A model generated the notes under the pieces. It worked only from the letters and a program-made list of their open reading frames with translations. It had not been told where the DNA came from and ran no database searches. Positions 46,268-55,173 of a stretch of 64,000 bases of DNA are shown here, piece after piece. Made by a program: the position numbers and the translations under genes. Every line of letters begins with the position of its first letter. Position 1 is the stretch's first letter. The DNA comes from Moritella sp. JT01 (GTDB taxonomy: Bacteria > Pseudomonadota > Gammaproteobacteria > Enterobacterales > Moritellaceae): positions 1 to 64,000 of the forward strand of contig NZ_LOCN01000026.1 in assembly GCF_001574435.1 (NCBI RefSeq). Direction: 5' to 3'.

Positions 46268-46334
46268 ACTTACACCCTAGATAAATAGCTTATAGCGTAA
46301 GTATAAGCCTATTAGTATAGAGATATTCTCAATT

Positions 46335-47366
46335 TTAGTTTCTTCGACGATATAGCAGTAAACCCGTTAATATAAGTAGGAATGAATAACCCACCCCCCC
46401 CCCTTTTTTACTTTGTGGTAGTGCTGCCACTTCAATCGTAAATATATCTTGTGTAAAAGAAGACGCCGGTTCTGTATATACGCAAATTTTGTTAATCTCA
46501 TCTACAATCCAGTCATGAACGCTGCTAACTTGGGTGTAAACATCAGGTAATGAATTTAAAGCACATTGTTGTGCATTACCAAAGCTTACGACACCTGCTA
46601 ATCGGTAACCGCGATCATTATCGCTTATCGCATTTTTATCTTGCCATATGAGCGGTCCGCCAGAATCACCACTGCAAGAGCCTTTATTATATGCATTTGC
46701 ACAAATAAAACTTGTTTCAAAGCCCGACCAGCCCCAAGCGAGGGCACAGGTATCATCAGCGATGCCATCAAGCACTATTTTTTGTAAAATGTTCGTACTT
46801 TTTGTACCATCAGTGGATGTACGCCCCCAACCGGATAAGACCAAATTATTCCTAACTCCATTACCAAACTCTAAATCTACATCCACTTGCAATGCGTCAT
46901 TCATTAACCTAATTGCTTGTGCAGGTAACTCTACAGGTGAAGATAAGTGAAGTAACGCAATATCCCCAGTGTTAGATGACTGATCATATAGTGGATTAGC
47001 AATGACCTGTATGACTCTGTTACTCGACATTTCATCCTTAGATGACCGATCTATCCCACCGGAGTAAACGGTGAGTTGGTCTGCATGAACAGGACTAAAC
47101 ACTGAATTGCTCACAAATCTATTTATGCAATGAGCAGCGGTGACAACCCACCTGTCAGCCACTAACGTACCACCACAAGCATAGGTGGTACCGCCCTTTT
47201 CTATCTCTAAATATATCTGCCAGGGTAATTCCAATACTTTCTCATCAACACCACCAACTACAAAGGGTTTAATCTCGGGGGGGGGCGTTTTGATATCGGT
47301 CTCATTAGCATATGCACCTAATGAGACCGATAAACCGGCCATTACTATTATTTTCGCTAGTATCAA
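46335..47366 (-). CDS. Trypsin-like serine protease with GlyGly-CTERM tail
   Basis: Secreted S1-family protease of 343 residues. The signal peptide ends near GAYA. The mature start after a short propeptide is VVGGVDEK. The triad is His79 (VVTAAHC), Asp135 (GDIALLHL) and Ser235 (GSCSGDSGGPL). The C terminus is KKGGGVGYSFLLILTGLLLYRRRN, a GlyGly-CTERM signal read by rhombosortase in type II secretion hosts. The tail glycines are encoded by a run of ten G in the sense strand, and codons near residue 28 by a run of nine C. Slippage in either would change the frame. Confidence 0.88.
   Translation of the reverse strand: MILAKIIVMAGLSVSLGAYANETDIKTPPPEIKPFVVGGVDEKVLELPWQIYLEIEKGGTTYACGGTLVADRWVVTAAHCINRFVSNSVFSPVHADQLTVYSGGIDRSSKDEMSSNRVIQVIANPLYDQSSNTGDIALLHLSSPVELPAQAIRLMNDALQVDVDLEFGNGVRNNLVLSGWGRTSTDGTKSTNILQKIVLDGIADDTCALAWGWSGFETSFICANAYNKGSCSGDSGGPLIWQDKNAISDNDRGYRLAGVVSFGNAQQCALNSLPDVYTQVSSVHDWIVDEINKICVYTEPASSFTQDIFTIEVAALPQSKKGGGVGYSFLLILTGLLLYRRRN
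46394..46409. repeat. Homopolymer C10-T6 in the protease tail codons
   Basis: Ten C followed by six T on the plus strand; in the gene this is A6G10, coding KKGGG of the GlyGly-CTERM motif. Confidence 0.95.
47277..47285. repeat. Homopolymer G9 near the protease start
   Basis: Nine G on the plus strand, coding the PPP run just after the signal peptide. A one-base slip would end the protein early. Confidence 0.95.
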
Positions 47367-47637
47367 AATTCGTCTCTCTCAAATTTGCCTTCATACTATT
47401 CGCTATGTACACATTGTAATGAGTGTTCCACTCTTATTTATTATAACCAAGTATTCTATATCCAGAATAAATAAACCCCACACAGATCACTTTATGAATT
47501 AAATAAAATAATTTTAACGACATTTTATGTCAACTAGTGTAAATAGTAACCAAAGGCAATTGACGCCCACGACACCATTGCTATGATGCAGTTACGTAAA
47601 ATACGCGTACGACATTTGTATTAATTGAAGGGATATA

Positions 47638-48480
47638 ATGAAAAATATTTTAACTGTTCTAATGATGGTATTCGCTTTCTCATTAGCGGCGCCTGAAGTA
47701 CACGCTAAAAAATTCGGTGGCAGTAAGTCTTTTGGTAAGAGCTACAAGACAGCACCACAGAAACAAACGCCTGCGGCTGCAACACCCGCTAAACAAGGTA
47801 TGAGCAAAAAAGGCATGCTAGGCGGTATGTTAGGCGGCCTACTTGTTGGTGGCTTAATCGCATCTATGTTTGGTGGTGCTTTTGAAGGTTTCCAATTCAT
47901 GGACATGATTATCATGGCCGGTGTTGCCTTCTTATTATTCCGCTTATTCAAAGGCATGATGCGCGCAAAAGCAGCATCGCAACAAGGTTCACCGCAAACT
48001 GCATCTGGTCCAGCATTTAGACAAGAAGAAGCACCAACACCAACGGATGCAACGTTTAACACTGCAAGCCAAGGCGGTTTTTCTGGTTCAAGCAATGAAG
48101 TTCCATTTAACCTACCTGCAGACTTTGATTTAACAAATTTCTTAAGCGGTGCGCGTAGTCATTATAAAACACTACAGAAAGCTTGGAATGAAAATGATTT
48201 AGAAACAATCCAAGAATACGTATCAATCGAGTTATACAATGAATTACGTGTTCAACGTAAAGAACTTGAAGGCGAGCAACATACAGAAGTCATGTTCCTT
48301 GACGCAGAGTTAGTACGTGCTGAATCTACCGCATCACTTTCGCAAGTAAGTGTTAAATTTAGTGGTCGCTACCGCGATGGCCATGAGGAAGTAGAAGCAG
48401 ACATTAACGAAGTGTGGCATTTAGAACGCAATCTGACTCAAGAAAATGCACCATGGTTAATTACAGGTATCGAGCAATAA
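47638..48480 (+). CDS. Tim44-like domain membrane protein
   Basis: Inner-membrane protein of 280 residues. A signal-like N terminus ends VHAKKFGGSKSFGKSY. A Gly-rich double hydrophobic region (MLGGMLGGLLVGGLIASMFGG, then MDMIIMAGVAFLLFRLFKGMM) and a C-terminal Tim44/MRPL45-like domain (about 165-280, NFLSGARSHYKTLQKAWNENDLETI...) follow. This layout is typical of the bacterial Tim44-family proteins whose role is not settled. A clean terminator follows. Confidence 0.82.
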   Translation: MKNILTVLMMVFAFSLAAPEVHAKKFGGSKSFGKSYKTAPQKQTPAAATPAKQGMSKKGMLGGMLGGLLVGGLIASMFGGAFEGFQFMDMIIMAGVAFLLFRLFKGMMRAKAASQQGSPQTASGPAFRQEEAPTPTDATFNTASQGGFSGSSNEVPFNLPADFDLTNFLSGARSHYKTLQKAWNENDLETIQEYVSIELYNELRVQRKELEGEQHTEVMFLDAELVRAESTASLSQVSVKFSGRYRDGHEEVEADINEVWHLERNLTQENAPWLITGIEQ

Positions 48481-48506
48481 TCACGCTTATTACCGAGTTT
48501 AATATT

Positions 48507-48534
48507 AAAAAGGCGGCTAATCACCGCCTTTTTT
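48507..48534 (+). terminator. Intrinsic terminator
   Basis: GGCGG-CTAATCA-CCGCC followed by six T, after the Tim44-like gene. Confidence 0.85.
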
Positions 48535-48639
48535 GATCACTAAAATCAATGATAATGTCTATCCGTGTTTGGATCTAGCGAATTAAAGTTAACACTGCTA
48601 TGATCCGCGCATAAACGAAAACTACAGGAATTCAAAACC

Positions 48640-49179
48640 ATGGCATCATTACAAGAACAGCTTTTAAAAGCTGGTTTAGGCGATGAAAAAAAAGCGAAAA
48701 AAATCCGCAAAGAAAAAAATAAGAAAAATAAAGCGGTACGCAAAAATCAGGCAAGTGCAGACACTAGCCTACAAGATGATATTAAAACCAAAAAAGAAGC
48801 TCAAGCACAATTAGATGCTGACCGTAATAAAGCGATTCAAGAGAAAATAGAGCTTAAGTCCGAGCATGGCAAAGTGAAGCAAATGATTCAGCAACTGCAT
48901 ATCACGGATTTCGCTGGTGAATTGTCATTTAACTACGTGCTTGATAACAAGGTTAAGACACTATCTGTCGATCAACCAAGCTATAACGCATTAACTCGAG
49001 GTCAAATTGGCTTATGTGTGCTTGAAGGTAAATCCTATGTTATGCCGAGTATTGCTATCGACAAGATTAGAGCCGTTGATGAAGCATACGTACTGGTACT
49101 GAATGAAAACACCGCAACGGAAGTTGAAGAAGACGACCCGTATGCTGATTTCCAGATTCCTGATGATCTAATGTGGTAA
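48640..49179 (+). CDS. yaiL: DUF2058 protein (YaiL-like)
   Basis: Soluble protein of 179 residues in the DUF2058/YaiL family, named in databases as a nucleoprotein or polynucleotide-associated protein. It has a highly basic N-terminal coil (MASLQEQLLKAGLGDEKKAKKIRKEKNKK) and a C-terminal fold ending DDPYADFQIPDDLMW, both diagnostic. AGGA precedes the ATG. Its biochemical role is unproven. Confidence 0.85.
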   Translation: MASLQEQLLKAGLGDEKKAKKIRKEKNKKNKAVRKNQASADTSLQDDIKTKKEAQAQLDADRNKAIQEKIELKSEHGKVKQMIQQLHITDFAGELSFNYVLDNKVKTLSVDQPSYNALTRGQIGLCVLEGKSYVMPSIAIDKIRAVDEAYVLVLNENTATEVEEDDPYADFQIPDDLMW

Positions 49180-49423
49180 TAAAAGATTATTAATAATGAG
49201 TCCTGCTAGCCCCTAACGTGTATCACTTATACACACTTTTATGGGGTTAGTTTTGGACTATCAATCGTAAATGTAACGACTTATAAAATGATAACCATTT
49301 TTGTTAACGCCGTCAGTTCTGGTTATTAATCCCGCTTAAAACCACCAATTTACGACAACCTGTGAATAATCCTATCTGTTTATACGACAATCTCATATAA
49401 TTTAACTATCTACCTTCCAATGA

Positions 49424-51397
49424 GTGATAGCCTTGTTAATTGAGAAAATTGTTGCTGATAAATTAGTCCCTGTCTTTGATCTTGGTTCGCGCTGTAAACT
49501 CGATGAGTTTGATACAGTAAAGCGAGACCAGTTATACCCTCAAAATAATAAACTATTCGCATTATTCCACAATACAGTAAGCGCTAAACTACTTGTAGCA
49601 ACCGATTTTGAAGGCTTTGAACACACCAAATCATTCTCAGATATGTTGTCCTCTATGTCGACTAAACGTGCTAAATCCATTTGTTATATCGAAGATGTAA
49701 CAAAAATAGGACGTGCACACGCATTTGAAATTTGGCGAGATAAAACAGTCTTGTTCAAGCAAGTTATTGACAACATCATTGCAACAGGCAAATGTGCGGA
49801 CGAACAGTTAAACTCCTGTATCATTAAACCCTACCCGAGTCTTGTACCACTGTTATTAAACCTTAATGAGTTTAATGTTGAACACGCATTTAAGATCCTT
49901 ACCAATGGCGAGACGGCAACCTCTAATCTCGTTGATGCAAGTAACCTTACCCAAACCACTTTATTTGGTAATCAAGACACGCTTTATAAAAACGGCAGTT
50001 ACAGCAGTAATGTCGCTCAATTAACGCCTGGCCTAATACACCAAGCTCATGGTGGTTATATCCTTATCAAGATTGATGAGTTAATTAACAATCCCGACCT
50101 ATGGTATCAATTAAAAGCGGTAATTAAACAAGGTACTTTGGATTGGCGTTCAAGTAACCAAGCAGTACAAACTGAATTAAAGCCAGATCCAGCCCCAATC
50201 GATATAAAAGTCATTTTACTCGGTGATCGACTCGCTATTAGCCAGTTAGCTGAAGGTGATAGAGAACTGTCGAGTATGACGAATTCATTTATCGATTTTC
50301 CTGCTGAGTTTAACGTCTCAGATCAAAATATCGAAAAATACATCGGTTATATTAAATCATTAATCACTGAGTCTCAGTTACTTCCCTTGTCTTCAAGCGG
50401 GCTAACACGTCTACTGCAACTAAGCAGTCGTTGGTGTGAACATAATAACTACCTTAGCTTAAATGAATCAAAATTAATGACATTGTTGAGCTATTGCCAT
50501 CATGTGGCCTCTGAACAAAAGTTAGACATGATTGACCGTGATACCTTAAATACCGTGTTAACACTGCAACATGAAGCGTTAAATACGCACATTCGATTGA
50601 GTAACGAAGGTATTATCGAAAAACAAATTATTTTAGAAACCAATGGTGCTAAAATAGGTCAAATAAATGGTTTATCTGTTCTTGAAATAGATGGTCACCC
50701 TGAAAGCTTTGGTGAACCCATTCGTATTACAGCAACAGGACATTTAAATGGTGACGGTGATATTTCAGACGTTGAGCGCAAAGCCGAGTTAGCGGGTAAT
50801 ATACACGCGAAATCCATGATGATTATTCAAGGGTTTTTTACACACACTTTCGCAAAGCCACTACCACTTCCAATTAGTGCCAATTTAGTATTTGAACAAT
50901 CCTATGGTGAAATTGATGGTGATAGCGCGGCATTAGCTGGCACCTGCGCATTACTCTCGGTGTTAGCACAGATACCGATTGCACAAAACCTCGCGGTTAC
51001 GGGTGCAATAGACCAATTCGGTAATGTGCTTGCTGTCGGCGGGATTAATGAAAAACTGGAAGGTTTCCTGCGTATCTGTGAATTAAACGGACAAACCAAT
51101 ATGGGCGTTTTAATTCCAGCCGCGAATAATGTAAACTTAAATTTAAGTGATAAACTCATCACTGCAGTGAACAAAAATCAACTGGCAATCTATCCTATCA
51201 CGCACATAGACCAAGCCATTGAACTGTTAATGGGCACCAAAGCCGGTGACCTTGATAAAAAAGAAGGTATCTATAGTATAATTCAGAAACTAGCCGACGA
51301 TATTGATGATAGACTAGAAGACGATGAGCCTGTTTTTGTAACCAAACTTAAACAATTGTACGCTAGAATAACCTTTAAACAGGGACGTAACAACTGA
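49424..51397 (+). CDS. Lon-like protease (LonH/YcbZ family)
   Basis: Protein of 657 residues, homologue of E. coli YcbZ. An N-terminal divergent AAA-like part has a Walker-B-like GGYILIKIDEL. The C-terminal Lon protease domain (about 420-620) has Ser501 in GDSAALAG and Lys544 in GGINEKLEGF, the Ser-Lys dyad. No clear Walker A is seen, so ATP use is doubtful. Start is GTG at 49424. As in E. coli it lies directly upstream of fabA, and its stop overlaps the fabA FadR box. Confidence 0.87.
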   Translation: MIALLIEKIVADKLVPVFDLGSRCKLDEFDTVKRDQLYPQNNKLFALFHNTVSAKLLVATDFEGFEHTKSFSDMLSSMSTKRAKSICYIEDVTKIGRAHAFEIWRDKTVLFKQVIDNIIATGKCADEQLNSCIIKPYPSLVPLLLNLNEFNVEHAFKILTNGETATSNLVDASNLTQTTLFGNQDTLYKNGSYSSNVAQLTPGLIHQAHGGYILIKIDELINNPDLWYQLKAVIKQGTLDWRSSNQAVQTELKPDPAPIDIKVILLGDRLAISQLAEGDRELSSMTNSFIDFPAEFNVSDQNIEKYIGYIKSLITESQLLPLSSSGLTRLLQLSSRWCEHNNYLSLNESKLMTLLSYCHHVASEQKLDMIDRDTLNTVLTLQHEALNTHIRLSNEGIIEKQIILETNGAKIGQINGLSVLEIDGHPESFGEPIRITATGHLNGDGDISDVERKAELAGNIHAKSMMIIQGFFTHTFAKPLPLPISANLVFEQSYGEIDGDSAALAGTCALLSVLAQIPIAQNLAVTGAIDQFGNVLAVGGINEKLEGFLRICELNGQTNMGVLIPAANNVNLNLSDKLITAVNKNQLAIYPITHIDQAIELLMGTKAGDLDKKEGIYSIIQKLADDIDDRLEDDEPVFVTKLKQLYARITFKQGRNN

Positions 51398-51427
51398 TTG
51401 GACTTGTTTGGCGTACAGATGTACGCT
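51391..51427 (+). promoter_or_regulatory. fabA control region: FadR box and FabR operator
   Basis: AACTGATTGGACTTGTT (from 51392) matches most positions of the FadR consensus. It is followed at 51411-51426 by GCGTACAGATGTACGC, a perfect FabR-type palindrome. The order and spacing copy E. coli fabA: FadR activates, FabR represses according to unsaturated acyl supply. Confidence 0.85.
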
Positions 51428-51458
51428 AAGATGATTCCAAGATAACAAGGACATTATT

Positions 51459-52010
51459 ATGATAAACGAATTAGAGGTTCAAGTGGTACCTATGTCAGCA
51501 ACAGAACGCAACAGCTTCAATAAAGAAGATCTAGTTAAATGTGGTAACGGTGAATTATTTGATTCTGAGATTCGTCTTCCAAAAGACAATATGCTAATGA
51601 TGGATCGCATTCTAAACATTGACAGCACAAGCGGTGAATTCGGTAAAGGCGAAATCATTGCAGAGCTAGATATTACTCCTGATTTATGGTTTTTTGACTG
51701 TCACTTTGACAGTGATCCTGTTATGCCAGGCTGCCTAGGCCTAGATGCAATGTGGCAATTAGTTGGCTTCTTCCTAGGTTGGAATGGCGCTAAAGGTAAA
51801 GGACGTGCACTGGGTGTAGGTGAAGTTAAATTCACAGGTCAAGTATTACCAACAAATAAAAAAGTTACTTATAGAATTGCCATGAAGCGTGTTGTACTTC
51901 GTCGTTTGGTAATGGGTATTGCTGACGCTGAAATGCTTGTAGATGGTAAAGTAATTTATACTGCAAAAGATCTTAAAGTAGGCTTATTCCAAGATACAAG
52001 CGTATTTTAG
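51459..52010 (+). CDS. fabA: 3-hydroxydecanoyl-ACP dehydratase/isomerase FabA
   Basis: Bifunctional FabA (183 residues; E. coli has 172) that dehydrates 3-hydroxydecanoyl-ACP and isomerises the trans-2 to the cis-3 product. It is the entry to anaerobic unsaturated fatty-acid synthesis in the cytoplasm. Active His82 is in [13 protein letters not shown] and Asp96 in CLGLDAMWQ. The extra N-terminal residues are before [19 protein letters not shown] lies upstream. It is controlled by the FadR/FabR sites just before it. Confidence 0.97.
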   Translation: MINELEVQVVPMSATERNSFNKEDLVKCGNGELFDSEIRLPKDNMLMMDRILNIDSTSGEFGKGEIIAELDITPDLWFFDCHFDSDPVMPGCLGLDAMWQLVGFFLGWNGAKGKGRALGVGEVKFTGQVLPTNKKVTYRIAMKRVVLRRLVMGIADAEMLVDGKVIYTAKDLKVGLFQDTSVF

Positions 52011-52051
52011 TTTTTTGCAAAGCATGTAATTAAAAAAGCCCCCTTTTGAAC

Positions 52052-52190
52052 TGATCCCGTTAAGTTGGACATTTTAGTTAAGCGGCTTGTAAGGCCTGGT
52101 TTCGATGTTCTATCGGAGTCAGGCCTTTTAATTTGACCTTGATTCGTATTGTATCACTCGATGTACTCGTCGAGATTTTCTATTAATTCA
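52052..52190 (-). pseudogene. IS3-family transposase 3' remnant with terminal repeat
   Basis: TGATCCCGTTAAGTTGGAC (52052-52070) looks like an IS3-type terminal repeat. The minus strand then reads KGLTPIEHRNQALQAA and a stop at 52078-52080, the standard transposase C terminus. Upstream codons NLDEYIE are followed by a stop in place of Trp and a frame change. It is only a tail; the rest of the element is gone. Confidence 0.75.
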
Positions 52191-52375
52191 TCAGCATTTT
52201 TTTACTATTGCCCACTTTTCGTTTGGCTTTGTAGCCTTCATATTTCGCTCAAGTATATTGGGTGCCGTTGTTCCAGCCTTTGCACCGTTCTATGGTTTAG
52301 CATAATGCCTTGTCTTACTAAGCGTTAGGTAAATCGACTATAGCCGTATATGGCTGACGGTTGGCAGGCTATGTA

Positions 52376-52641
52376 TTAATTCAAAGTGCTTAGAGAGAAA
52401 TTCTATTTATAGCACTAAAGATAACACTATCTTTTCGGAAGGTAAGCAGACTGGCTATAACATTCAACTTCTCAATAAGAAGATAGTTCCTCTTGATATG
52501 CGAAATGATGGTTGGGAATGGCATTTAAAAGATGATGAGTACATCGTTTTAGGTGACAATCGAGATTTTGCTAACGATAGCCGTTATTTAGGCATCATTA
52601 ATAAAGATGATATTATCAGCGTTGTGGACTTGGAAATGTAA
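52376..52641 (+). pseudogene. Signal peptidase I-like C-terminal fragment
   Basis: An in-frame stretch ends DDEYIVLGDNRDFANDSRYLG, then a tail to a stop at 52639-52641. GDNRDxxxDSR is box E of type I signal peptidases. The segments with the catalytic Ser and Lys are missing, and there is no start codon with a ribosome-binding site. It is a remnant, possibly of a mobile or pilus-type peptidase gene (lepB/traF-like). Confidence 0.7.
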
Positions 52642-52731
52642 GTTAACGCCAAACTAAATTAAAAAGTCCTTCCTATTTATCGTATCAGAGTAATTAGAAA
52701 AACGTCTTGGGTATGAAGGTTGGACTGATAA

Positions 52732-52896
52732 TTAAGTTAATAGCTTTCTTTCAATATTTTGCCTCGCAAAGTTTTTACGTGCATTTAATACAACATAACC
52801 GCCCTTGCCTTTTGGCCGACCGATCACACCACCCAGCATGCCGCCCCATAAGATTTTCGTATTACCTATTTTAGTACGCCATCGGTGACCAGCCAT
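52732..52896 (-). CDS. Short hypothetical ORF, possibly phage-derived
   Basis: A 54-codon minus-strand frame (MAGHRWRTKIGNTKILWGGML, then GGYVVLNARKNFARQNIERK) with a basic, Gly-rich composition. It lies among phage remnants. I do not recognise it and there is no clear ribosome-binding site. Confidence 0.3.
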   Translation of the reverse strand: MAGHRWRTKIGNTKILWGGMLGGVIGRPKGKGGYVVLNARKNFARQNIERKLLT

Positions 52897-52929
52897 GAAG
52901 CTTATGATTTATAGAATGGCTTCCTCACG

Positions 52930-53157
52930 GCCTTACGCCATGAAGCCGTTGTTATTGGTTTTGACCCTGCGCGAACGCGAGACATTGCTTCGGTCGTGGT
53001 CTTGAGTTTACCGCTTGGCCCTGACGATAAATTCCGTCTGTTGGAATTATTGAATCTCAGTGGTAACGGTTTTGAAACCATGGCCAGTTAAATTAAAGAG
53101 CTCACCCTTAAATATCATGTGGTTCATATCGGTGTTGATACCACTGGTAGATGAAGG
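52930..53157 (+). pseudogene. P2-like phage terminase ATPase subunit fragment
   Basis: Reads EAVVIGFDPARTRDIASVVVL, later FRLLELLNLSGNGFETMAS, a TAA stop, then IKELTLKYHVVHIGVDTTGR and a TGA. GFDPARTRD and IGVDTTG are conserved in gpP-type large terminase subunits near the nuclease part. Two in-frame stops show it is dead. Confidence 0.75.
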
Positions 53158-53255
53158 CTCTGCAATGGTTGCCAACAGTTTTATTATTTGCCACACAAAC
53201 GCATAACTTTACTACACTTCATACACATAGATACAATTCAATAAAAGGTGCGAAT

Positions 53256-53372
53256 ATGTTTAAACATTTATTGGTTGAGTTACTTAAAAAGAATAAACAG
53301 CTTTGGCAACATTTGGAAGAATGCGATAAAGAGTCAAAAAAAATGCGTAGACAAGACCGGTTAAGGAGTTAA
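53256..53372 (+). CDS. Small basic protein, possibly phage-derived
   Basis: A 38-residue frame (MFKHLLVELLKKNKQLWQHL..., ending RRQDRLRS) with AAAGGTG 5 nt upstream of the ATG. Strongly charged helix. Unknown function; it may be the last intact gene of the prophage remnant. Confidence 0.4.
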   Translation: MFKHLLVELLKKNKQLWQHLEECDKESKKMRRQDRLRS

Positions 53373-53458
53373 TTCATATTATTCACCAACCAGCCCTAAC
53401 CAACGTCTTGTTAGCTTTACATTACACCTGCGTATAAAACCAGTTCACTGTTCTTCTC

Positions 53459-53675
53459 GTTAAATTGATCCATAATAAAAAGCATATTGCTGCTGAAATG
53501 GCAGCATCGATTACGACTGCAGAAGGTGACCTTAAATTGGCTAAGCTGGACGCAGAAGCTAAACGCCTGGCTAACCAGGAAGGTAACGATGCTGATTATG
53601 ATCTGCAGGTATTGCGGTTTCAACGCTGGGGTTGATGCGTTTGTTTCGGGCGTTTTGGGTGAAGAAGGAAACTAA
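53459..53675 (+). pseudogene. Phage-like gene remnant with frameshift
   Basis: One frame reads KHIAAEMAASITTAEGDLK, then DAEAKRLANQEGNDADYDLQV and stops at 53635. The adjacent frame continues NAGVDAFVSGVLGEEGN to 53675. The pair looks like one short gene broken near 53612. It follows the terminase remnant and may come from the same prophage; I cannot name it. Confidence 0.4.
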
Positions 53676-53759
53676 AGGGGCTGGTTAGCCCTTGGTAAAG
53701 CTGATATAGATAAGGTACTCAAGATTATTCTAATTTTTACAACAACATCGCTAAATTTA

Positions 53760-53829
53760 GACTAACGCTACGAACGACTTATGGAATCCGATTGACTTTT
53801 ATGCCCCTCAGTAAACTCTTTGTTATGCG
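53760..53829 (-). other. attC-like site, weak
   Basis: On the minus strand CGCATAACAAAG overlaps and follows the stop of the kinase gene, and GCGTTAGTC lies 60 nt further, the spacing of attC outer boxes. The interior is only weakly palindromic. Confidence 0.35.
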
Positions 53830-54320
53830 TGTTTTTCCTCGAGCACTATGTTTAAGCCTTCACCAACACACGGTGGTTCAAAATACTGAGTGACGTGATA
53901 AAAAACTGCCTCTGTATCAAAGTGTGCTCGCTCTGGTTGTTCAAGGCGACGCTTTCCAATTTGAGACAAACACTGTTCGTCACTTAAGTTAAGATATAAA
54001 AGTTCGTGGTCACAGCCCAATTCATTACAAAGTGACGAGAACCACAATCTCTGCTTCACCGTGTTTGCAGGAAAATCCATGACAACATTTACCCCAACTT
54101 TCAAAAGACTTTGGAAATGATTTTTGATAAACGGTTTGATTAAGTTAGAGTACTTGATGTAGTCATCAAACGACTGAATTTGATTCGGAAAGTGAGCGGC
54201 CAACCATTCATCTTCTGATATTAAAACAGCATCATTTTCGATAGCCACGACCTTGGATTTCGTTGACTTACCCGCTCCCATCTTGCCACAGAAGAAGAAC
54301 AGCTTTCCCTGACTTTTCAT
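53823..54320 (-). CDS. P-loop kinase-like ATPase (cassette gene)
   Basis: Cytoplasmic protein of 165 residues with Walker A CGKMGAGKST (11-20), a DFPA segment after a hydrophobic strand, and FDTEAVFYHVTQYFEPP near the end. This is the AAA_33 / predicted-kinase family, common in integron cassettes. The substrate is unknown. Attributed to a cassette because attC-like sequence lies on both sides. Confidence 0.75.
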   Translation of the reverse strand: MKSQGKLFFFCGKMGAGKSTKSKVVAIENDAVLISEDEWLAAHFPNQIQSFDDYIKYSNLIKPFIKNHFQSLLKVGVNVVMDFPANTVKQRLWFSSLCNELGCDHELLYLNLSDEQCLSQIGKRRLEQPERAHFDTEAVFYHVTQYFEPPCVGEGLNIVLEEKHA

Positions 54321-54334
54321 ATTGTCTCTTTTTA

Positions 54335-54429
54335 CGCATTACGCCCAATAATAGATGGCTAAAATGTAGAATGAAGCGGAACCGGGCAAACGGTTAACAG
54401 TCCCACTTTAAATTATTGTTATATGCCGA
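54335..54429 (-). other. attC-like recombination site
   Basis: Minus strand: CATATAACAATAAT at the start, ATTATTGGGCGTAATGCG at the end. CAATAAT pairs with ATTATTG, and GTGGGACTG recalls the Vibrio cholerae repeat (VCR). About 95 nt, between the stop of the RimJ-like gene and the start of the kinase. Confidence 0.55.
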
Positions 54430-54430
54430 C

Positions 54431-54982
54431 TTAACTCGGATTTATTTTTGATGTTAAAACATGGTCTTGCCATGAGCCAGATATTTTTAAATATGACTTT
54501 GCCATTCCTTCTTTCTGGAAACCTAGCTTGTCCAATAATTTCCCAGAACGGATATTTGATGGTATATAATTAGCCATAACTCTATGTAGATTGTATTCAG
54601 TAAAGACATACTGTATTGATGCTTGAAGCATTTCAAACATTAAACCTTTACCTTGCTTCTTCTCAGAGATTGAGTAGCCAAGATTGCAAGCTTGAAAAAC
54701 ACCATGAACTATATTTGAAAATGAACATAAACAAATAATTTCAGATTTACTTTTATCAAAGGCAACAAGAGAAATTGAAGAGCCTAATTGAAAGTCTTTG
54801 AAGTTTAATTCTACACGTTCTTTTGTTTTTTCTAAGCCAAAATATTCTGTGGTTCTTGTTGGCTCCCACGGAGATAAATGGCTACGATTATTACTTTCAT
54901 ATTTGACGAGTAATTCAAAATCGTCAGGATTTAAAACGGAAATAATCAAGTTTTCAGTTTCTAACTCAGGAATCAATTTCAA
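54431..54982 (-). CDS. RimJ/RimL-type GNAT acetyltransferase (cassette gene)
   Basis: N-acetyltransferase of 183 residues. LETENLIISVLNPDDFELL at the start, the acetyl-CoA loop EKKQGKGLMFEML, and IPSNIRSGKLLDKLGFQKEG at the C-terminal end are the RimJ/RimL pattern. The substrate may be a protein N terminus, an amino acid or a drug. A strong GGAGG site precedes the ATG. It sits in the minus-strand cassette run. Confidence 0.8.
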   Translation of the reverse strand: MKLIPELETENLIISVLNPDDFELLVKYESNNRSHLSPWEPTRTTEYFGLEKTKERVELNFKDFQLGSSISLVAFDKSKSEIICLCSFSNIVHGVFQACNLGYSISEKKQGKGLMFEMLQASIQYVFTEYNLHRVMANYIPSNIRSGKLLDKLGFQKEGMAKSYLKISGSWQDHVLTSKINPS

Positions 54983-55001
54983 ATCAAATACCTCCTAGGT
55001 A

Positions 55002-55027
55002 TATAACGCTTGAGCGCTTTGTTGGGT
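55002..55027 (-). other. Truncated attC-like remnant
   Basis: Minus strand CCCAACAAAGCG joined directly to CTCAAGCGTTATATA: both outer boxes of an attC with the middle missing. Upstream of the RimJ-like cassette gene. Confidence 0.4.
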
Positions 55028-55173
55028 GTTTACTGACAATACTCGTGACTATATATTCAATAAGTAGGGGCCAATCAGTAAGGTCAATTACAACTTTTAG
55101 CCACCTTTTATTAATACTAACCTCGCCTTCACTATTAAGTTGTTTCTGGCACTACTTTTTTAAGTCCAAAGAA

